Part shown: positions 26,487-35,638 of the stretch, one piece after another
Numbering within the stretch: the stretch's first letter is position 1
Layout of the letters: each line of letters begins with the position of its first letter
Source of the DNA: Streptomyces sp. S.PNR 29
GTDB taxonomy: Bacteria > Actinomycetota > Actinomycetes > Streptomycetales > Streptomycetaceae
Assembly: GCF_030386795.1 (NCBI RefSeq)
Contig: NZ_JANUQM010000004.1
Location: 459,630-523,629 of the forward strand
DNA length: 64,000 nucleotides
Direction: 5' to 3'
Position numbers and translations under genes: made by a program
The notes under the pieces: model-generated
Seen by the model: only the letters and a program-made list of their open reading frames with translations
What the model was told of the DNA's origin: nothing
Databases searched by the model: none

Positions 26487-28199
26487 ATGACGTCCACGGT
26501 GCCCAACGCCGTCGAGCACGCAGACGAGCAGCAGCCGCCGATCACCATGTTCGGCCCGGACTTCCCGTACGCGTACGACGACTTCCTCGCCCACCCGGCG
26601 GGCCTGGGCCAGATCCCCGCGACCGAGCACGGCACCGAGGTCGCGGTCATCGGCGGGGGCCTGTCCGGCATCGTGGCCGCCTACGAGCTGATGAAGATGG
26701 GCCTCAGGCCCGTCGTCTACGAGGCCGACCAGATCGGCGGCCGGCTGCGCACGGTGGGCTTCGAGGGCTGCGACCCGGCGCTCACCGCCGAAATGGGCGC
26801 GATGCGCTTCCCGCCGTCCTCCACGGCCCTCCAGCACTACATCGACCTGGTGGGGCTTGAGACCCGCCCCTTCCCCAACCCCCTCGCGGAGGCCACTCCG
26901 TCGACCGTCGTCGACCTCAAGGGCGAGAGCCACTACGCCGAGACGATCGACGACCTGCCGCAGGTCTACCGGGACGTGGCGGACGCCTGGAACCGGTGCC
27001 TGGAGGAGGGCGCCGACTTCTCCGACATGAACCGTGCCCTGCGCGAGCGGGACGTGCCGCGCATCCGCGAGATCTGGTCGAAGCTCGTGGAGCGGCTCGA
27101 CAACCAGACCTTCTACGGCTTTCTCTGCGACTCCGAGGCCTTCAGGTCCTTCCGGCACCGCGAGATCTTCGGCCAGGTCGGCTTCGGGACCGGAGGCTGG
27201 GACACCGACTTCCCCAACTCGATCCTCGAAATCCTGCGCGTCGTCTACACCGAGGCCGACGACCACCACCGCGGCATCGTCGGCGGCTCCCAGCAGCTGC
27301 CCCTGCGCCTGTGGGAGCGCGAGCCGGAGAAGATCGTGCACTGGGCCCACGGGACCTCGCTGGCGAGACTGCACGACAAGGGCGAGCCGCGCCCGGCCGT
27401 GACCCGCCTGCACCGCACCGCGGGCAACCGGATCACCGTGACGGACGCGAACGGCGACATCCGGACGTACCGGGCGGCCGTCTTCACCGCCCAGTCCTGG
27501 ATGCTGCTGTCGAAGATCGACTGCGACGACTCGCTCTTCCCGATCGACCACTGGACGGCCATCGAGCGCACCCACTACATGGAGAGCTCCAAGCTCTTCG
27601 TCCCGGTCGACCGGCCCTTCTGGCTGGACAAGGCCGTCGACGACAAGGGAAACCCGACGGGGCGTGACGTCATGTCGATGACGCTCACCGACCGCATGAC
27701 GCGCGGCACCTACCTGCTCGACAACGGGCCGGACAAGCCCGCCGTCATCTGCCTCTCCTACACCTGGTGCGACGACAGCCTGAAGTGGCTGCCGCTGTCC
27801 GCGAACGAGCGGATGGAGGTCATGCTGAAGTCGCTCGGCGAGATCTACCCGAAGGTCGACATCAGGAAGCACATCATCGGCAACCCGGTGACGGTCTCCT
27901 GGGAGAACGAGCCTTACTTCATGGGCGCGTTCAAGGCCAACCTGCCCGGCCACTACCGCTACCAGCGACGCCTGTTCACCCACTTCATGCAGGACCGGCT
28001 GCCCGAGGACAAGCGGGGCATCTTCCTCGCCGGCGACGACATCTCCTGGACGGCCGGCTGGGCCGAGGGAGCCGTGCAGACCGCGCTGAACGCGGTCTGG
28101 GGCGTCATGCACCACCTCGGCGGGGCGACCGACCCGGCCAACCCCGGCCCCGGCGACGTGTACGACGAGATCGCGCCGGTGGAGCTGCCGGAGGACTGA
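26487..28199 (+). CDS. Flavin monoamine oxidase-family protein, Trp/Phe 2-monooxygenase-like
   Basis: A 570-residue FAD enzyme. Seen: the Rossmann motif VAVIGGGLSGIVAAYEL at about residue 52, the FAD-contacting GGRLRT, AEMGAMRFPPS as in bacterial tryptophan and phenylalanine 2-monooxygenases, and the C-terminal flavin loop FLAGDDISWTAGWAEGAVQTALNA. Such enzymes oxidatively decarboxylate an amino acid to an amide. Paired with the preceding amidase it could give indoleacetate or phenylacetate. Simple L-amino-acid oxidase activity is also possible. Confidence 0.82.
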   Translation: MTSTVPNAVEHADEQQPPITMFGPDFPYAYDDFLAHPAGLGQIPATEHGTEVAVIGGGLSGIVAAYELMKMGLRPVVYEADQIGGRLRTVGFEGCDPALTAEMGAMRFPPSSTALQHYIDLVGLETRPFPNPLAEATPSTVVDLKGESHYAETIDDLPQVYRDVADAWNRCLEEGADFSDMNRALRERDVPRIREIWSKLVERLDNQTFYGFLCDSEAFRSFRHREIFGQVGFGTGGWDTDFPNSILEILRVVYTEADDHHRGIVGGSQQLPLRLWEREPEKIVHWAHGTSLARLHDKGEPRPAVTRLHRTAGNRITVTDANGDIRTYRAAVFTAQSWMLLSKIDCDDSLFPIDHWTAIERTHYMESSKLFVPVDRPFWLDKAVDDKGNPTGRDVMSMTLTDRMTRGTYLLDNGPDKPAVICLSYTWCDDSLKWLPLSANERMEVMLKSLGEIYPKVDIRKHIIGNPVTVSWENEPYFMGAFKANLPGHYRYQRRLFTHFMQDRLPEDKRGIFLAGDDISWTAGWAEGAVQTALNAVWGVMHHLGGATDPANPGPGDVYDEIAPVELPED

Positions 28200-28220
28200 G
28201 CCCGGGGCAGGGGGCCCGGG

Positions 28221-28907
28221 TCAGTCCGGCAGCGGCGTGAGCAGCATGCGGCCCGCGAGGCCCACCGCCGCGTCCAGCCGGTCGGTGAACTCCTCGGCGA
28301 CGTCGGGGAGCCCACGCAGCGCCCACAGCGCCCGGGCCGCCGTCCACGCGGCGTCCCGGGCGCGCTCCAGGCTCCACGAGCCGAGCAGGTGCGTCAGCGG
28401 ATCGGCGATCTGGAGGAGGTCGGGGCCCGGCATCAGATCTTCGCGGATGCGTTCCTCCAGCGAGACGAGGAGGTCGCCCACCCGGTCGAACTCGTCCTCC
28501 AGTGCGGCGGGTTCGCAGCCGAGCGTACGGCAGGCGTCCACCACGGCGAGCGCCAGATCGTGACCGATGTGCGCATTGATGCCCGCCAGCGCGAACTGCA
28601 GTGGTCGTACGCCCGGGTGGCGCCGGAACTGGAACAACGGCCGCCAGCAGGCGGGCGGACGCCGCTCGTCCGCCGCCGCGTCGACGGCCGCCAGATAGCG
28701 CTCCGCGAACCGTACGTCCAGCGTGATCGCGGCTTGCGCGTCCGCGAACCCGCCGGTGTCGACGCACCGGTCGACCGCCTCGGTGACGGCGAGGTAGACG
28801 CGGTTGAAGACCGCGACGCCGTCCCCGGCGGGAAGGGTCGCGCCGAGGGCGCGCATGCGCGAGATGACCGCGTCGACCGCGGTGATGACTTGTTCACGGT
28901 GCGCCAT
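28221..28907 (-). CDS. DUF5995-like protein
   Basis: A 228-residue helical protein without signal peptide or membrane segments. Blocks such as FNRVYLAVTEAV, RFAERYLAAVDAA and LQFALAGINAHIGHDLALAV recall the uncharacterised DUF5995 family, with conserved histidines in the last block. Convergent to the monooxygenase gene. Function unknown; the family name is from memory. Confidence 0.65.
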   Translation of the reverse strand: MAHREQVITAVDAVISRMRALGATLPAGDGVAVFNRVYLAVTEAVDRCVDTGGFADAQAAITLDVRFAERYLAAVDAAADERRPPACWRPLFQFRRHPGVRPLQFALAGINAHIGHDLALAVVDACRTLGCEPAALEDEFDRVGDLLVSLEERIREDLMPGPDLLQIADPLTHLLGSWSLERARDAAWTAARALWALRGLPDVAEEFTDRLDAAVGLAGRMLLTPLPD

Positions 28908-29010
28908 GGGGGCAGGGTGACAGCTCTAGGCTGACCCCAGTACCCGCGGGCTCGACGCTTCCCCAGAACGGGGGAACGCGCCCGCCGGGCGGGGGAGGGG
29001 GACTCGTACC

Positions 29011-30225
29011 GTGTCAGGCTCACGTGCCCGGCGGCTGGCCGAGCGCAGGGCCCGGCGCAGGCGCGCCGTCCGGCGCAACGCCATGGTCATGGCGGCCTCG
29101 GTCGTGGTCGCGGTCGGCGCCGCCGCCGGGATGCTGACCGCGCTCGACGAGCGGCGCGACTCGGACCGGGCACGGCCCGAGGTGACGCGTTCCCCGCGCC
29201 TGGACTCCCTGCCGGTCGTGCCCTCGGTGTCGCCGTCGGTCACCAGGTCCGCGTCCCCGGCCCCTTCGCCTTCTTCCCCTTCGCGAAGGAAGGCCGGTCC
29301 CACGCCCTCACCGACGGCGAAGGCCGAGAGGAAGCAGGGGCGGCGGACCGCCACCCCCTCCGCCCGGCTCTACCGGCACCCCGACTCCCAGGTGCTCGAC
29401 TGGGTCCGCGCCCACCCCGACGACCCGCGCCGTGAGGTCATCGAGTCCCGCATCGCCGATCAGCCGGCCGCGGTGTGGTTCGCCGACTTCACGCCCGCGA
29501 CCATCACCGCACGGGTCCGCGCGGTCACGGCGGGCGGCGTCGCCCGGGACCGGGTGCCGGTCGTCGTGCCGTACGCCATCCCCGACCGCGACTGCGGCGG
29601 GCACTCCCATGGCGGGGCGCCGGACCTCGACGCGTACGACGCCTGGATCGACCGGTTCGCGGCGGGGCTGGGCTCCGAGGAGGTCATCGTGATCCTGGAG
29701 CCGGACTCGGTCGCCCAGTCCGAGTGCCTCTCCGCCGGTGCGCGTGCCGACCGCTTCGCCTCCTTGGCCCGCGCCGGGCGTGTCCTGAAGGACGCCGACC
29801 CAAAGGCGCGGGTCTACTTCGACGCGGGCCACTCCGGCTGGCACACGCCCGCCCAGCAGGCGGGGTGGCTGCGGCAGGCCGGTGCCGCCTCGGCCGACTC
29901 CTCCGACGGGATCTTCAGCAACGTCTCCAACTTCCACACCACGGCCGACGAGGTCGCCTACGACCGGGCGGTGCTCGACGCCCTGGGCGGACCGCCGGGC
30001 CTGGGCGCCGTCGTCGACACCAGCCGCAACGGCAACGGCGCCCCGGCCGAGGGCGCGTGGTGCGATCCGGAGGGCCGCAAGCTGGGCCGGACGCCGACGC
30101 TCAGCACCGGTGAGGCGCGGATCGACGCCTACCTGTGGGTGAAGCTGCCGGGGGAGTCGGACGGCTGCAAGGGGGCGCCGGGGACGTTCTCGCCGTCGTA
30201 CGCCTACGACCTGGCCTCGTCGTAG
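29011..30225 (+). CDS. Glycoside hydrolase family 6 protein, membrane-anchored or secreted
   Basis: A 404-residue protein: an Arg-rich start, one membrane helix or signal anchor (AMVMAASVVVAVGAAAGMLTAL), a Ser/Pro/Thr linker to about residue 110, then a GH6 domain. Seen: VVVPYAIPDRDCGG with a catalytic-region aspartate, VIVILEPDSVAQ, YFDAGHSGW and DTSRNGNG. Family members cut beta-1,4-glucans by inversion. No carbohydrate-binding module is present. It may act on cell-surface glucan such as the CslA product as well as on plant cellulose. Confidence 0.87.
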   Translation: MSGSRARRLAERRARRRRAVRRNAMVMAASVVVAVGAAAGMLTALDERRDSDRARPEVTRSPRLDSLPVVPSVSPSVTRSASPAPSPSSPSRRKAGPTPSPTAKAERKQGRRTATPSARLYRHPDSQVLDWVRAHPDDPRREVIESRIADQPAAVWFADFTPATITARVRAVTAGGVARDRVPVVVPYAIPDRDCGGHSHGGAPDLDAYDAWIDRFAAGLGSEEVIVILEPDSVAQSECLSAGARADRFASLARAGRVLKDADPKARVYFDAGHSGWHTPAQQAGWLRQAGAASADSSDGIFSNVSNFHTTADEVAYDRAVLDALGGPPGLGAVVDTSRNGNGAPAEGAWCDPEGRKLGRTPTLSTGEARIDAYLWVKLPGESDGCKGAPGTFSPSYAYDLASS

Positions 30226-31583
30226 GAGGAGGTGCCCTCGTCCAGCAACGGCTCCTGAGTCTTCAGATGGGCCGGGGCGAAGGCGCGCAGCGCGTGGTAG
30301 CCGGTGATGACGACCAGCGTGCCCAGCGCGATGCCGCTCAGCGAGAACGTGTCGGTGAACTTCATCGTGACGTTGCCGACGCCGATGATGATGCCCGCCG
30401 CGGCCGGCACCAGGTTGAGCGGATTGCGCAGGTCCACCTTGGCGTTGATCCAGATCTGTGCGCCCAGCAGGCCGATCATGCCGTACAGGATGACGGTGAT
30501 GCCGCCGAGGACACCGCCCGGGATCGCGGCCACGACCGCGCCGAACTTCGGGCAGATGCCGAACAGCAGGGCGAAGCCGGCGGCCGCCCAGTAGGCGGCG
30601 GTGGAGTAGACGCGGGTCGCGGCCATCACGCCGATGTTCTCCGAGTACGTGGTGTTGGGCGGGCCGCCGACCGCGGTGGACAGCATGGATCCGACGCCGT
30701 CGGCCGCGATCGCCGTGCCGAGCCTGTCGTCCAGCGAGTCGCCGGTCATCTCGCCGACCGCCTTCACATGCCCGGCGTTCTCGGCGACCAGCGCGATGAC
30801 GACGGGCAGGGCGACCAGGATCGCCGACCACTCGAAGGAGGGCCCGTGCAGGGTCGGCAGGCCCACCCAGTCGGCCTTGCCCACACCGGAGAGGTCGAGC
30901 CGCCAGTGGTCGGTGAGCTTCCCGCTCGCGTCGACCGAGTGGATCCTGCCGAAGATCCGGTCGAAGGCCCAGGAGACGCCGTACCCGAAGACAAGCCCGA
31001 GGAAGATCGCGATCCGGGACCAGAAACCGCGCAGGCAGACCACGGCCAGACCGGTGAACAGCATCACCAGCAGGGCTGTCCACTGGTCCTGCGGCCAGTA
31101 CGTGGAGGCGGTCACGGGAGCCAGGTTGAAGCCGATCAGCATCACCACCGCGCCGGTGACGATCGGCGGCATCGCGGCATGGATGATCCGTGCCCCGAAG
31201 CGCTGCACGGCGAGACCCACCAGGAACAGCGCCACGCCGACGACGAGGACCGCGCCGGTCACCGTGGCGCTCGCGCCGCCCTGCGCCCGGATGACCGCGG
31301 CGACGCCGACGAAGGAGAGCGAGCAGCCGAGGTAGCTGGGCACCCGGCCGCGGGTGGCGAGCAGGAAGACGACGGTCGCGACGCCCGACATCATGATCGC
31401 GAGGTTGGGGTCCAGGCCCATAAGTATCGGCGCGACGAAGGACGCCCCGAACATTGCCACCACGTGCTGGGCGCCGAGCCCCACCGTGCGGGGCCAGGAG
31501 AGCCGTTCGTCGGGGCGGACCACCGCTCCGGGCGCCGGGGTGCGTCCGTCGCCGTGCAGTTTCCAGCGGACGCCGAGATCCAT
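30204..31583 (-). CDS. Uracil/xanthine permease (NCS2 family)
   Basis: A 459-residue nucleobase permease of the NCS2/NAT family. Seen: LGAQHVVAMFGASFVAP in the first helix, the ALVAENAGHVKAV helix with the substrate-site Glu, and the signature GGPPNTTYSENIGVMAATRV. ATG 31583 (MDLGVRWKL) is chosen. Its 3' end overlaps the convergent GH6 gene by 22 bases. Uracil is the likeliest substrate by family. Confidence 0.88.
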   Translation of the reverse strand: MDLGVRWKLHGDGRTPAPGAVVRPDERLSWPRTVGLGAQHVVAMFGASFVAPILMGLDPNLAIMMSGVATVVFLLATRGRVPSYLGCSLSFVGVAAVIRAQGGASATVTGAVLVVGVALFLVGLAVQRFGARIIHAAMPPIVTGAVVMLIGFNLAPVTASTYWPQDQWTALLVMLFTGLAVVCLRGFWSRIAIFLGLVFGYGVSWAFDRIFGRIHSVDASGKLTDHWRLDLSGVGKADWVGLPTLHGPSFEWSAILVALPVVIALVAENAGHVKAVGEMTGDSLDDRLGTAIAADGVGSMLSTAVGGPPNTTYSENIGVMAATRVYSTAAYWAAAGFALLFGICPKFGAVVAAIPGGVLGGITVILYGMIGLLGAQIWINAKVDLRNPLNLVPAAAGIIIGVGNVTMKFTDTFSLSGIALGTLVVITGYHALRAFAPAHLKTQEPLLDEGTSSYDEARS

Positions 31584-31680
31584 GGTGCGGTTCGCTTTCG
31601 TCGTGCGTGCGGGTGACCGGACCATTGTCAGGGGTGCGCCGCGGCTCTCCGCGCCCGCTGTCCCGCCGCGGGCGACGCCG

Positions 31681-32892
31681 TCAGGGCCGCGGGTCGGGCA
31701 CCGCGGCGTTCGGACGGCTGACCTTCGGGCGGTCGCGGTCGCCGGCGCGCAGCACGCCCGCGAACACGGCCAGCCCGCACGCCAGCACGGTCACCAGGCC
31801 GAACGACACCGTCAGGCTGGTCGCCTGGGCCAGACCGCCGATCGCGCTCGGGGCGATCAGCCCCGAGGTGTAGGTGATGGTCGCGACGCCCGCGATGGCG
31901 AGGCTGGGGTTGGAGCCGCTGCGGCCGGCCGCCGCGAAGCACAGCGGAACGACCACCGCGATGCCCAGCCCCATCAGCGCGAACCCGGCCATCGCCACCG
32001 CCGGATGTCCCGCGACGACGATCAGCAGCCCGCCGAGGGCGGCCAGGACACCGCTCACCCGGACCGTGCGCACCGAGCCGAAACGGTCCACCACCCGGTC
32101 GCCCGCGAACCGGGCGAGCGCCATGGTGAGCGTGAAGCCCGTCGTGCACGCGGCGGCGAGACCGGCGGAGGTCTCCAGCTGGTTGCGCAGGTAGACCGCC
32201 GACCAGTCGAGGCTCGCGCCCTCCGCGAACACCGCGCAGAACCCGACCGCGCCGATCAGCAGCGCCGACCGGGGCGGCAGGGCGAACCGCGGCGGCGGCT
32301 CCTCGTCCTCGGCGGGCTGCAGGTCGAGCACCCACCGGCAGGAGAGTACGCCGATGAGGGTGAGGGCCGCCGCGGCCAGCACGTGGTGCAGGCGGGCGTC
32401 CGAACCCAGGTGGGCGGCGAGCGTCCCGGCCGCCGAACCGATCAGGGCGCCCGCGCTCCACATGCCGTGCAGACCGGACATGATCGACCGGCCGAGGCGG
32501 TTCTCGACCTCGACGCCGAGCGCGTTCATCGCCACGTCCGCCATGCCCGCCGTGGCGCCGTAGGTGAACAGCGCCAGACAGAGGGTGAGCAGATCGGGAG
32601 CGAGGGACGGCAGGACCAGCGAGAGGGTCCACAGGGCGATCAGGCCGCGCAGGGCGTTGCGGGCGCCGAAGCGGTGGCTGATGCTGCCCGCGAGCGGCAT
32701 CGCCACGGACGCGCCCAGCGCCGGGAAGGCGAGCGCCAGCCCGAGCTGGCCCGCGCTGACCCCGGCGTGATCCTGGATCCACGGCACACGGGTCGCGAAC
32801 GAGCCGGTGACGGCGCCGTGCACGGCGAACACGGCCGCCACGGCGTACCGGGCGCGCCTCACCTCGCGTTGCTCGTAGGCCACCGCACTCAT
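31681..32892 (-). CDS. MFS transporter
   Basis: A 403-residue 12-helix major-facilitator protein; SISHRFGARNALRG is the loop 2-3 motif. It is divergent from a ROK-family repressor, with an inverted repeat between them, so it is probably controlled by that repressor and may move a sugar or sugar-like compound. The subfamily with TRVPWIQDHAGVS near the start occurs often in actinomycetes. Confidence 0.82.
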   Translation of the reverse strand: MSAVAYEQREVRRARYAVAAVFAVHGAVTGSFATRVPWIQDHAGVSAGQLGLALAFPALGASVAMPLAGSISHRFGARNALRGLIALWTLSLVLPSLAPDLLTLCLALFTYGATAGMADVAMNALGVEVENRLGRSIMSGLHGMWSAGALIGSAAGTLAAHLGSDARLHHVLAAAALTLIGVLSCRWVLDLQPAEDEEPPPRFALPPRSALLIGAVGFCAVFAEGASLDWSAVYLRNQLETSAGLAAACTTGFTLTMALARFAGDRVVDRFGSVRTVRVSGVLAALGGLLIVVAGHPAVAMAGFALMGLGIAVVVPLCFAAAGRSGSNPSLAIAGVATITYTSGLIAPSAIGGLAQATSLTVSFGLVTVLACGLAVFAGVLRAGDRDRPKVSRPNAAVPDPRP

Positions 32893-32949
32893 TCTGTCCG
32901 CCCCTCCCCGGGTCTGCTCCCCGCGCCGGTCCCGCTTCGGCGACGTAAA

Positions 32950-32972
32950 CTATCAGGAACCCTGCCTGATAG
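32950..32972. promoter_or_regulatory. Inverted repeat CTATCAGG-N7-CCTGATAG, probable ROK operator
   Basis: A perfect 8-7-8 inverted repeat in the 137-base gap between the divergent MFS and ROK genes. Its size and place suit autoregulation by the ROK repressor and control of the transporter. Confidence 0.65.
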
Positions 32973-33029
32973 ATAGGGGATTACCGGTGGGGTGAGCCCG
33001 CGCCTCCACCGATCTGGAAGGATCCCGGC

Positions 33030-34256
33030 ATGCCCGCATCCCCGAGCACCGCCCGGGCCATCAACGACCGGCTCGCCCTGCGTCTGCTCCAGCAGGAGGG
33101 CCCGTTGACGGCGGGGCAGTTGAAGCAGCTGACCGGCCTGTCCCGGCCGACCGTCGCCGACCTCGTCGAACGCCTCACCGCCTCCGGACTGATCGCCGTG
33201 GTCGGGGAGTCGGGGGAGCAGCGCCGCGGGCCGAACGCGAAGCTGTACGGGATCGTCGCCGACCGGGCCCATCTGGCCGCGCTGGACGTGCGCCTCGAAG
33301 GCGTCACCGTGATCGTGTCCGACCTGGTCGGCCGGGTGCTCGCCGAGGCGTCGGTGCCGATCGGCGACGAGGCGGGGACCGGCCCCGCGGTGGAGCAGGC
33401 GGTCGGGCTGGTCGAGCGGGTGGCCAAGGAGGCCGGGGCCGACCGGCTGCACACCGTCGGCATCGGCGCCCCCGGCCTGATCGACCCGGCGAGCGGAGAC
33501 CTCCGCGGCTCCACCGGTCTGCCCGAGTGGCACCGCCGGCTGGTGGCGGCCCTCCAGGAGCGGTTCCCGGAGGCCCGCGTCAGCGTCGAGAACGAGACCA
33601 ACCTCGCCGCCCTCGCCGAACAGCGCGACGGGGCCGCCCAGGACCGGGACACGTTCGTCCTGCTGTGGCTCGGCATGGGCATCGGCGCCGCGCTCGTCCT
33701 CGACGGCACGCTGCGGCGGGGTGCCTCCGGCGGCGCGGGCGAGATCGGCTTCCTGCCGGTACCGGGGACCACGGGACTGCCCTCTGCCACCGACTGCGCC
33801 GGCGGCTTCCACTCGCTCGCCGGGGCGGGGGCGGTGGCCGGCCTCGCGGCGGAACACGGCATGGCGGTGGCCGTCCCCCCGCACGCGCCCCACGCGGCGG
33901 CGCTGGTGAGGGAGGCGGTTCTCCGGGCCGGCCCGGCATCGCGCGCGGGGGCCCGGCCGGCCGACGCGGACCCGTCCGCCGAGCGCTTCCTCGACGCCCT
34001 CGCCGAGCGCGTCGCCCTCGGCACCGCCGCGGTCGTCTCCGTCCTGGACCCCGGTTGCGTGATCCTGGCCGGCGAGATCGGCCGCGCGGGCGGCGACGCG
34101 CTCGCCACTCGCGTACGGGACCACCTCGCCCGCATGTCACCCCTGCCGACGGAGGTGCGTCCGAGCATGCTGGGCGGCGGAGCGGTACTGCGTGGGGCAC
34201 TGCTGACGGCGCGGGAACGGGCACAGGAGGAGTTGTTCGCGCCACCGGAGCGCTAG
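33030..34256 (+). CDS. ROK-family transcriptional repressor
   Basis: A 408-residue regulator: an N-terminal winged helix (TAGQLKQLTGLSRPTVADLVERL), then a sugar-kinase-like ROK domain with the ATP-site-like LDVRLEGVTVIV, IGIGAPGLIDP, VENETNLAAL and GMGIGAALVLDG. The ROK signature contains GASGGAGEIGFLPV. The zinc-binding CxCGxxGC motif of many ROK proteins is absent; only one cysteine (TDCAGG) is near. Likely controls the divergent MFS gene. Confidence 0.87.
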   Translation: MPASPSTARAINDRLALRLLQQEGPLTAGQLKQLTGLSRPTVADLVERLTASGLIAVVGESGEQRRGPNAKLYGIVADRAHLAALDVRLEGVTVIVSDLVGRVLAEASVPIGDEAGTGPAVEQAVGLVERVAKEAGADRLHTVGIGAPGLIDPASGDLRGSTGLPEWHRRLVAALQERFPEARVSVENETNLAALAEQRDGAAQDRDTFVLLWLGMGIGAALVLDGTLRRGASGGAGEIGFLPVPGTTGLPSATDCAGGFHSLAGAGAVAGLAAEHGMAVAVPPHAPHAAALVREAVLRAGPASRAGARPADADPSAERFLDALAERVALGTAAVVSVLDPGCVILAGEIGRAGGDALATRVRDHLARMSPLPTEVRPSMLGGGAVLRGALLTARERAQEELFAPPER

Positions 34257-34292
34257 GCCCTGTCGTTCGGATCATCCCGGCGTCGCGGGGTC

Positions 34293-35048
34293 CTACTCCT
34301 GACGCGCACCACCGAACCGCGCCGCCAGATGTTCCTCGAACGTCCCCTTGCCCACGGCCCGCTCCGGGGCGAGGTGCCCGCCCGCCCGGAAACCCCGGTA
34401 CGCCTCCCCGGCCAGCGGCACGTTCAGCACCGCCCGGCGCTGCCCGGCCGCCTTCAGATACGCGTGGGCCAGCGACTCCAGCGTCCGTACCGCGGGCCCG
34501 GCCATGTCCTCGACCCGCCCCGCCGGTGTGCCCACGGCCAGCTCGGCGAGCCGGTCCGCGACCTCCGCCACCTCGACGGGCTGGTCCCGGACACCGGCCG
34601 GCAGCAGCATGACCGGGAGCTTGGCCAGCGCCTGGAACACCCTGACCAGCAGATCGTGGAACTGCGTGGTGCGCAGGACCGTCCAGCCCAGCCCCGACTC
34701 CTCGATCAGCCTCTCCACGGTGAGCTTCGTCCGGTAGTAGCCGAGCGGCGCCCGGTCGATGCCGACGATCGAGATGTAGACCAGGTGCCCCACCCCGGCC
34801 CGGCGCGCCGCCGCGATCAGGTTCGTGGCCGCCCGCTCGTCACCGCCGCGCGGCGAACTCGCGCAGTGCACGATCGTGTCCACGCCCGCCACGGCGGCCT
34901 CCAGGGCCGGCCCGCCCTCGCGCAGGTCGACGGCGTACGGCCGGCTGTGCCGGCTGAGCACCCGCACCTCGTGCCCGGCCGCCCGCAGGCGCTCGGTGAC
35001 GTGCCGGCCGAGCGTTCCGGTGCCGCCGGTCACCAGGATGGTGGTCAT
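34293..35048 (-). CDS. Atypical short-chain dehydrogenase / NAD(P)-binding protein
   Basis: A 251-residue NmrA-like or atypical SDR protein. Seen: TGGTGTLGRHVTERL at the N-terminus for NAD(P), VDTIVHCASSP, and YYRTKLTVERLIEESGLGWTVLR, with the Tyr-x-x-x-Lys spacing read as YYRTK. ATG 35048 follows GGGACGG. It is the first gene behind an orphan chitinase-type promoter and hairpin. Substrate unknown; such proteins include quinone reductases and sensors. Confidence 0.8.
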   Translation of the reverse strand: MTTILVTGGTGTLGRHVTERLRAAGHEVRVLSRHSRPYAVDLREGGPALEAAVAGVDTIVHCASSPRGGDERAATNLIAAARRAGVGHLVYISIVGIDRAPLGYYRTKLTVERLIEESGLGWTVLRTTQFHDLLVRVFQALAKLPVMLLPAGVRDQPVEVAEVADRLAELAVGTPAGRVEDMAGPAVRTLESLAHAYLKAAGQRRAVLNVPLAGEAYRGFRAGGHLAPERAVGKGTFEEHLAARFGGARQE

Positions 35049-35120
35049 GCTGTTCCGTCCCTTCGTACGACCCCCAGCTTGTCCGGGAGCACCACGACCC
35101 GCACCTGGGCACGCACGAGG

Positions 35121-35162
35121 GGCCCGGCGGCGGGCAAGGGCCGTCGTCACCGCCGCCGGGCC
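35121..35162 (-). terminator. GC-rich hairpin in the leader of the SDR gene
   Basis: A 13-base perfect stem (GGCCCGGCGGCGG and complement) with a 16-base loop. It lies about 20 bases downstream of the predicted -10 of the orphan promoter at 35180-35208. It could stop or protect a short transcript; no T-tract follows. Confidence 0.45.
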
Positions 35163-35179
35163 GGTCCGTGTTCCAGCGG

Positions 35180-35208
35180 ACAGTAAAAGGACTAGACCAG
35201 TCCGTCAA
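35180..35208 (-). promoter_or_regulatory. Orphan chitinase-type promoter with DasR-like site
   Basis: Minus strand: TTGACG (35208-35203), N17, TACTGT (35185-35180), with ACTGGTCTAGTCC in the spacer. The same layout precedes the chitinase gene at 48635, and the box resembles the DasR (GlcNAc-responsive) element ACTGGTCTAGACCA. No chitinase gene follows here; the first gene downstream is the SDR. Confidence 0.6.
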
Positions 35209-35364
35209 TAGGTGTGGGTCGCCTCAAGGCCGCCGTGCCGTGCGCCGGTTGGGTCTGTCATGCACCGTACGAGAAGTCCACGGAAGCGCTCTGTGAGCGA
35301 GCCCACACCCTCCGCCCGTATGGACATCGATCAGGCGTGGCACACTGGCCCTGTACCTAAAGCA

Positions 35365-35491
35365 GCGCACTCCGGGGTCGGTGAAATTCCGAACCGGCGG
35401 TTACAGTCCGCGACCCGGTCGCCTCCAGCGGCCGGTTGACCAGGTGAAATTCCTGGACCGACGGTTAAAGTCCGGATGGGAGGCAGTGCGC
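35365..35491 (+). ncRNA. FMN riboswitch (RFN element)
   Basis: The closing stem is GCGCAC (35365-35370) with GTGCGC (35486-35491). Inside are the family hallmarks: GGTCGGTGAAATTCC, GGCGGTTACAGTCCG, CCAGGTGAAATTCCTGG, GACGGTTAAAGTCCGGATGG and GAGGCAGTG. It stands about 150 bases before ribE and should reduce rib operon expression when FMN is plentiful. Confidence 0.96.
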
Positions 35492-35638
35492 GGCGAGCGG
35501 GCATACGTGCGCGCCGCCGAAGCGGTTCGCCCTGCGGGCGGACTCCGTCCGGCGTCGTACCCGGTGTCCTCGCTCGTCCAGTCCGTCGTCATCGACAGCC
35601 CCGGAGTCCGTGCCCGAAGAGGCAGGAGGACCCGGGAA

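Noticed and set aside
35212..35439. 75-residue frame overlapping the FMN riboswitch
   Set aside because: The DNA is fully explained by the RFN element; no ribosome site and no protein similarity.
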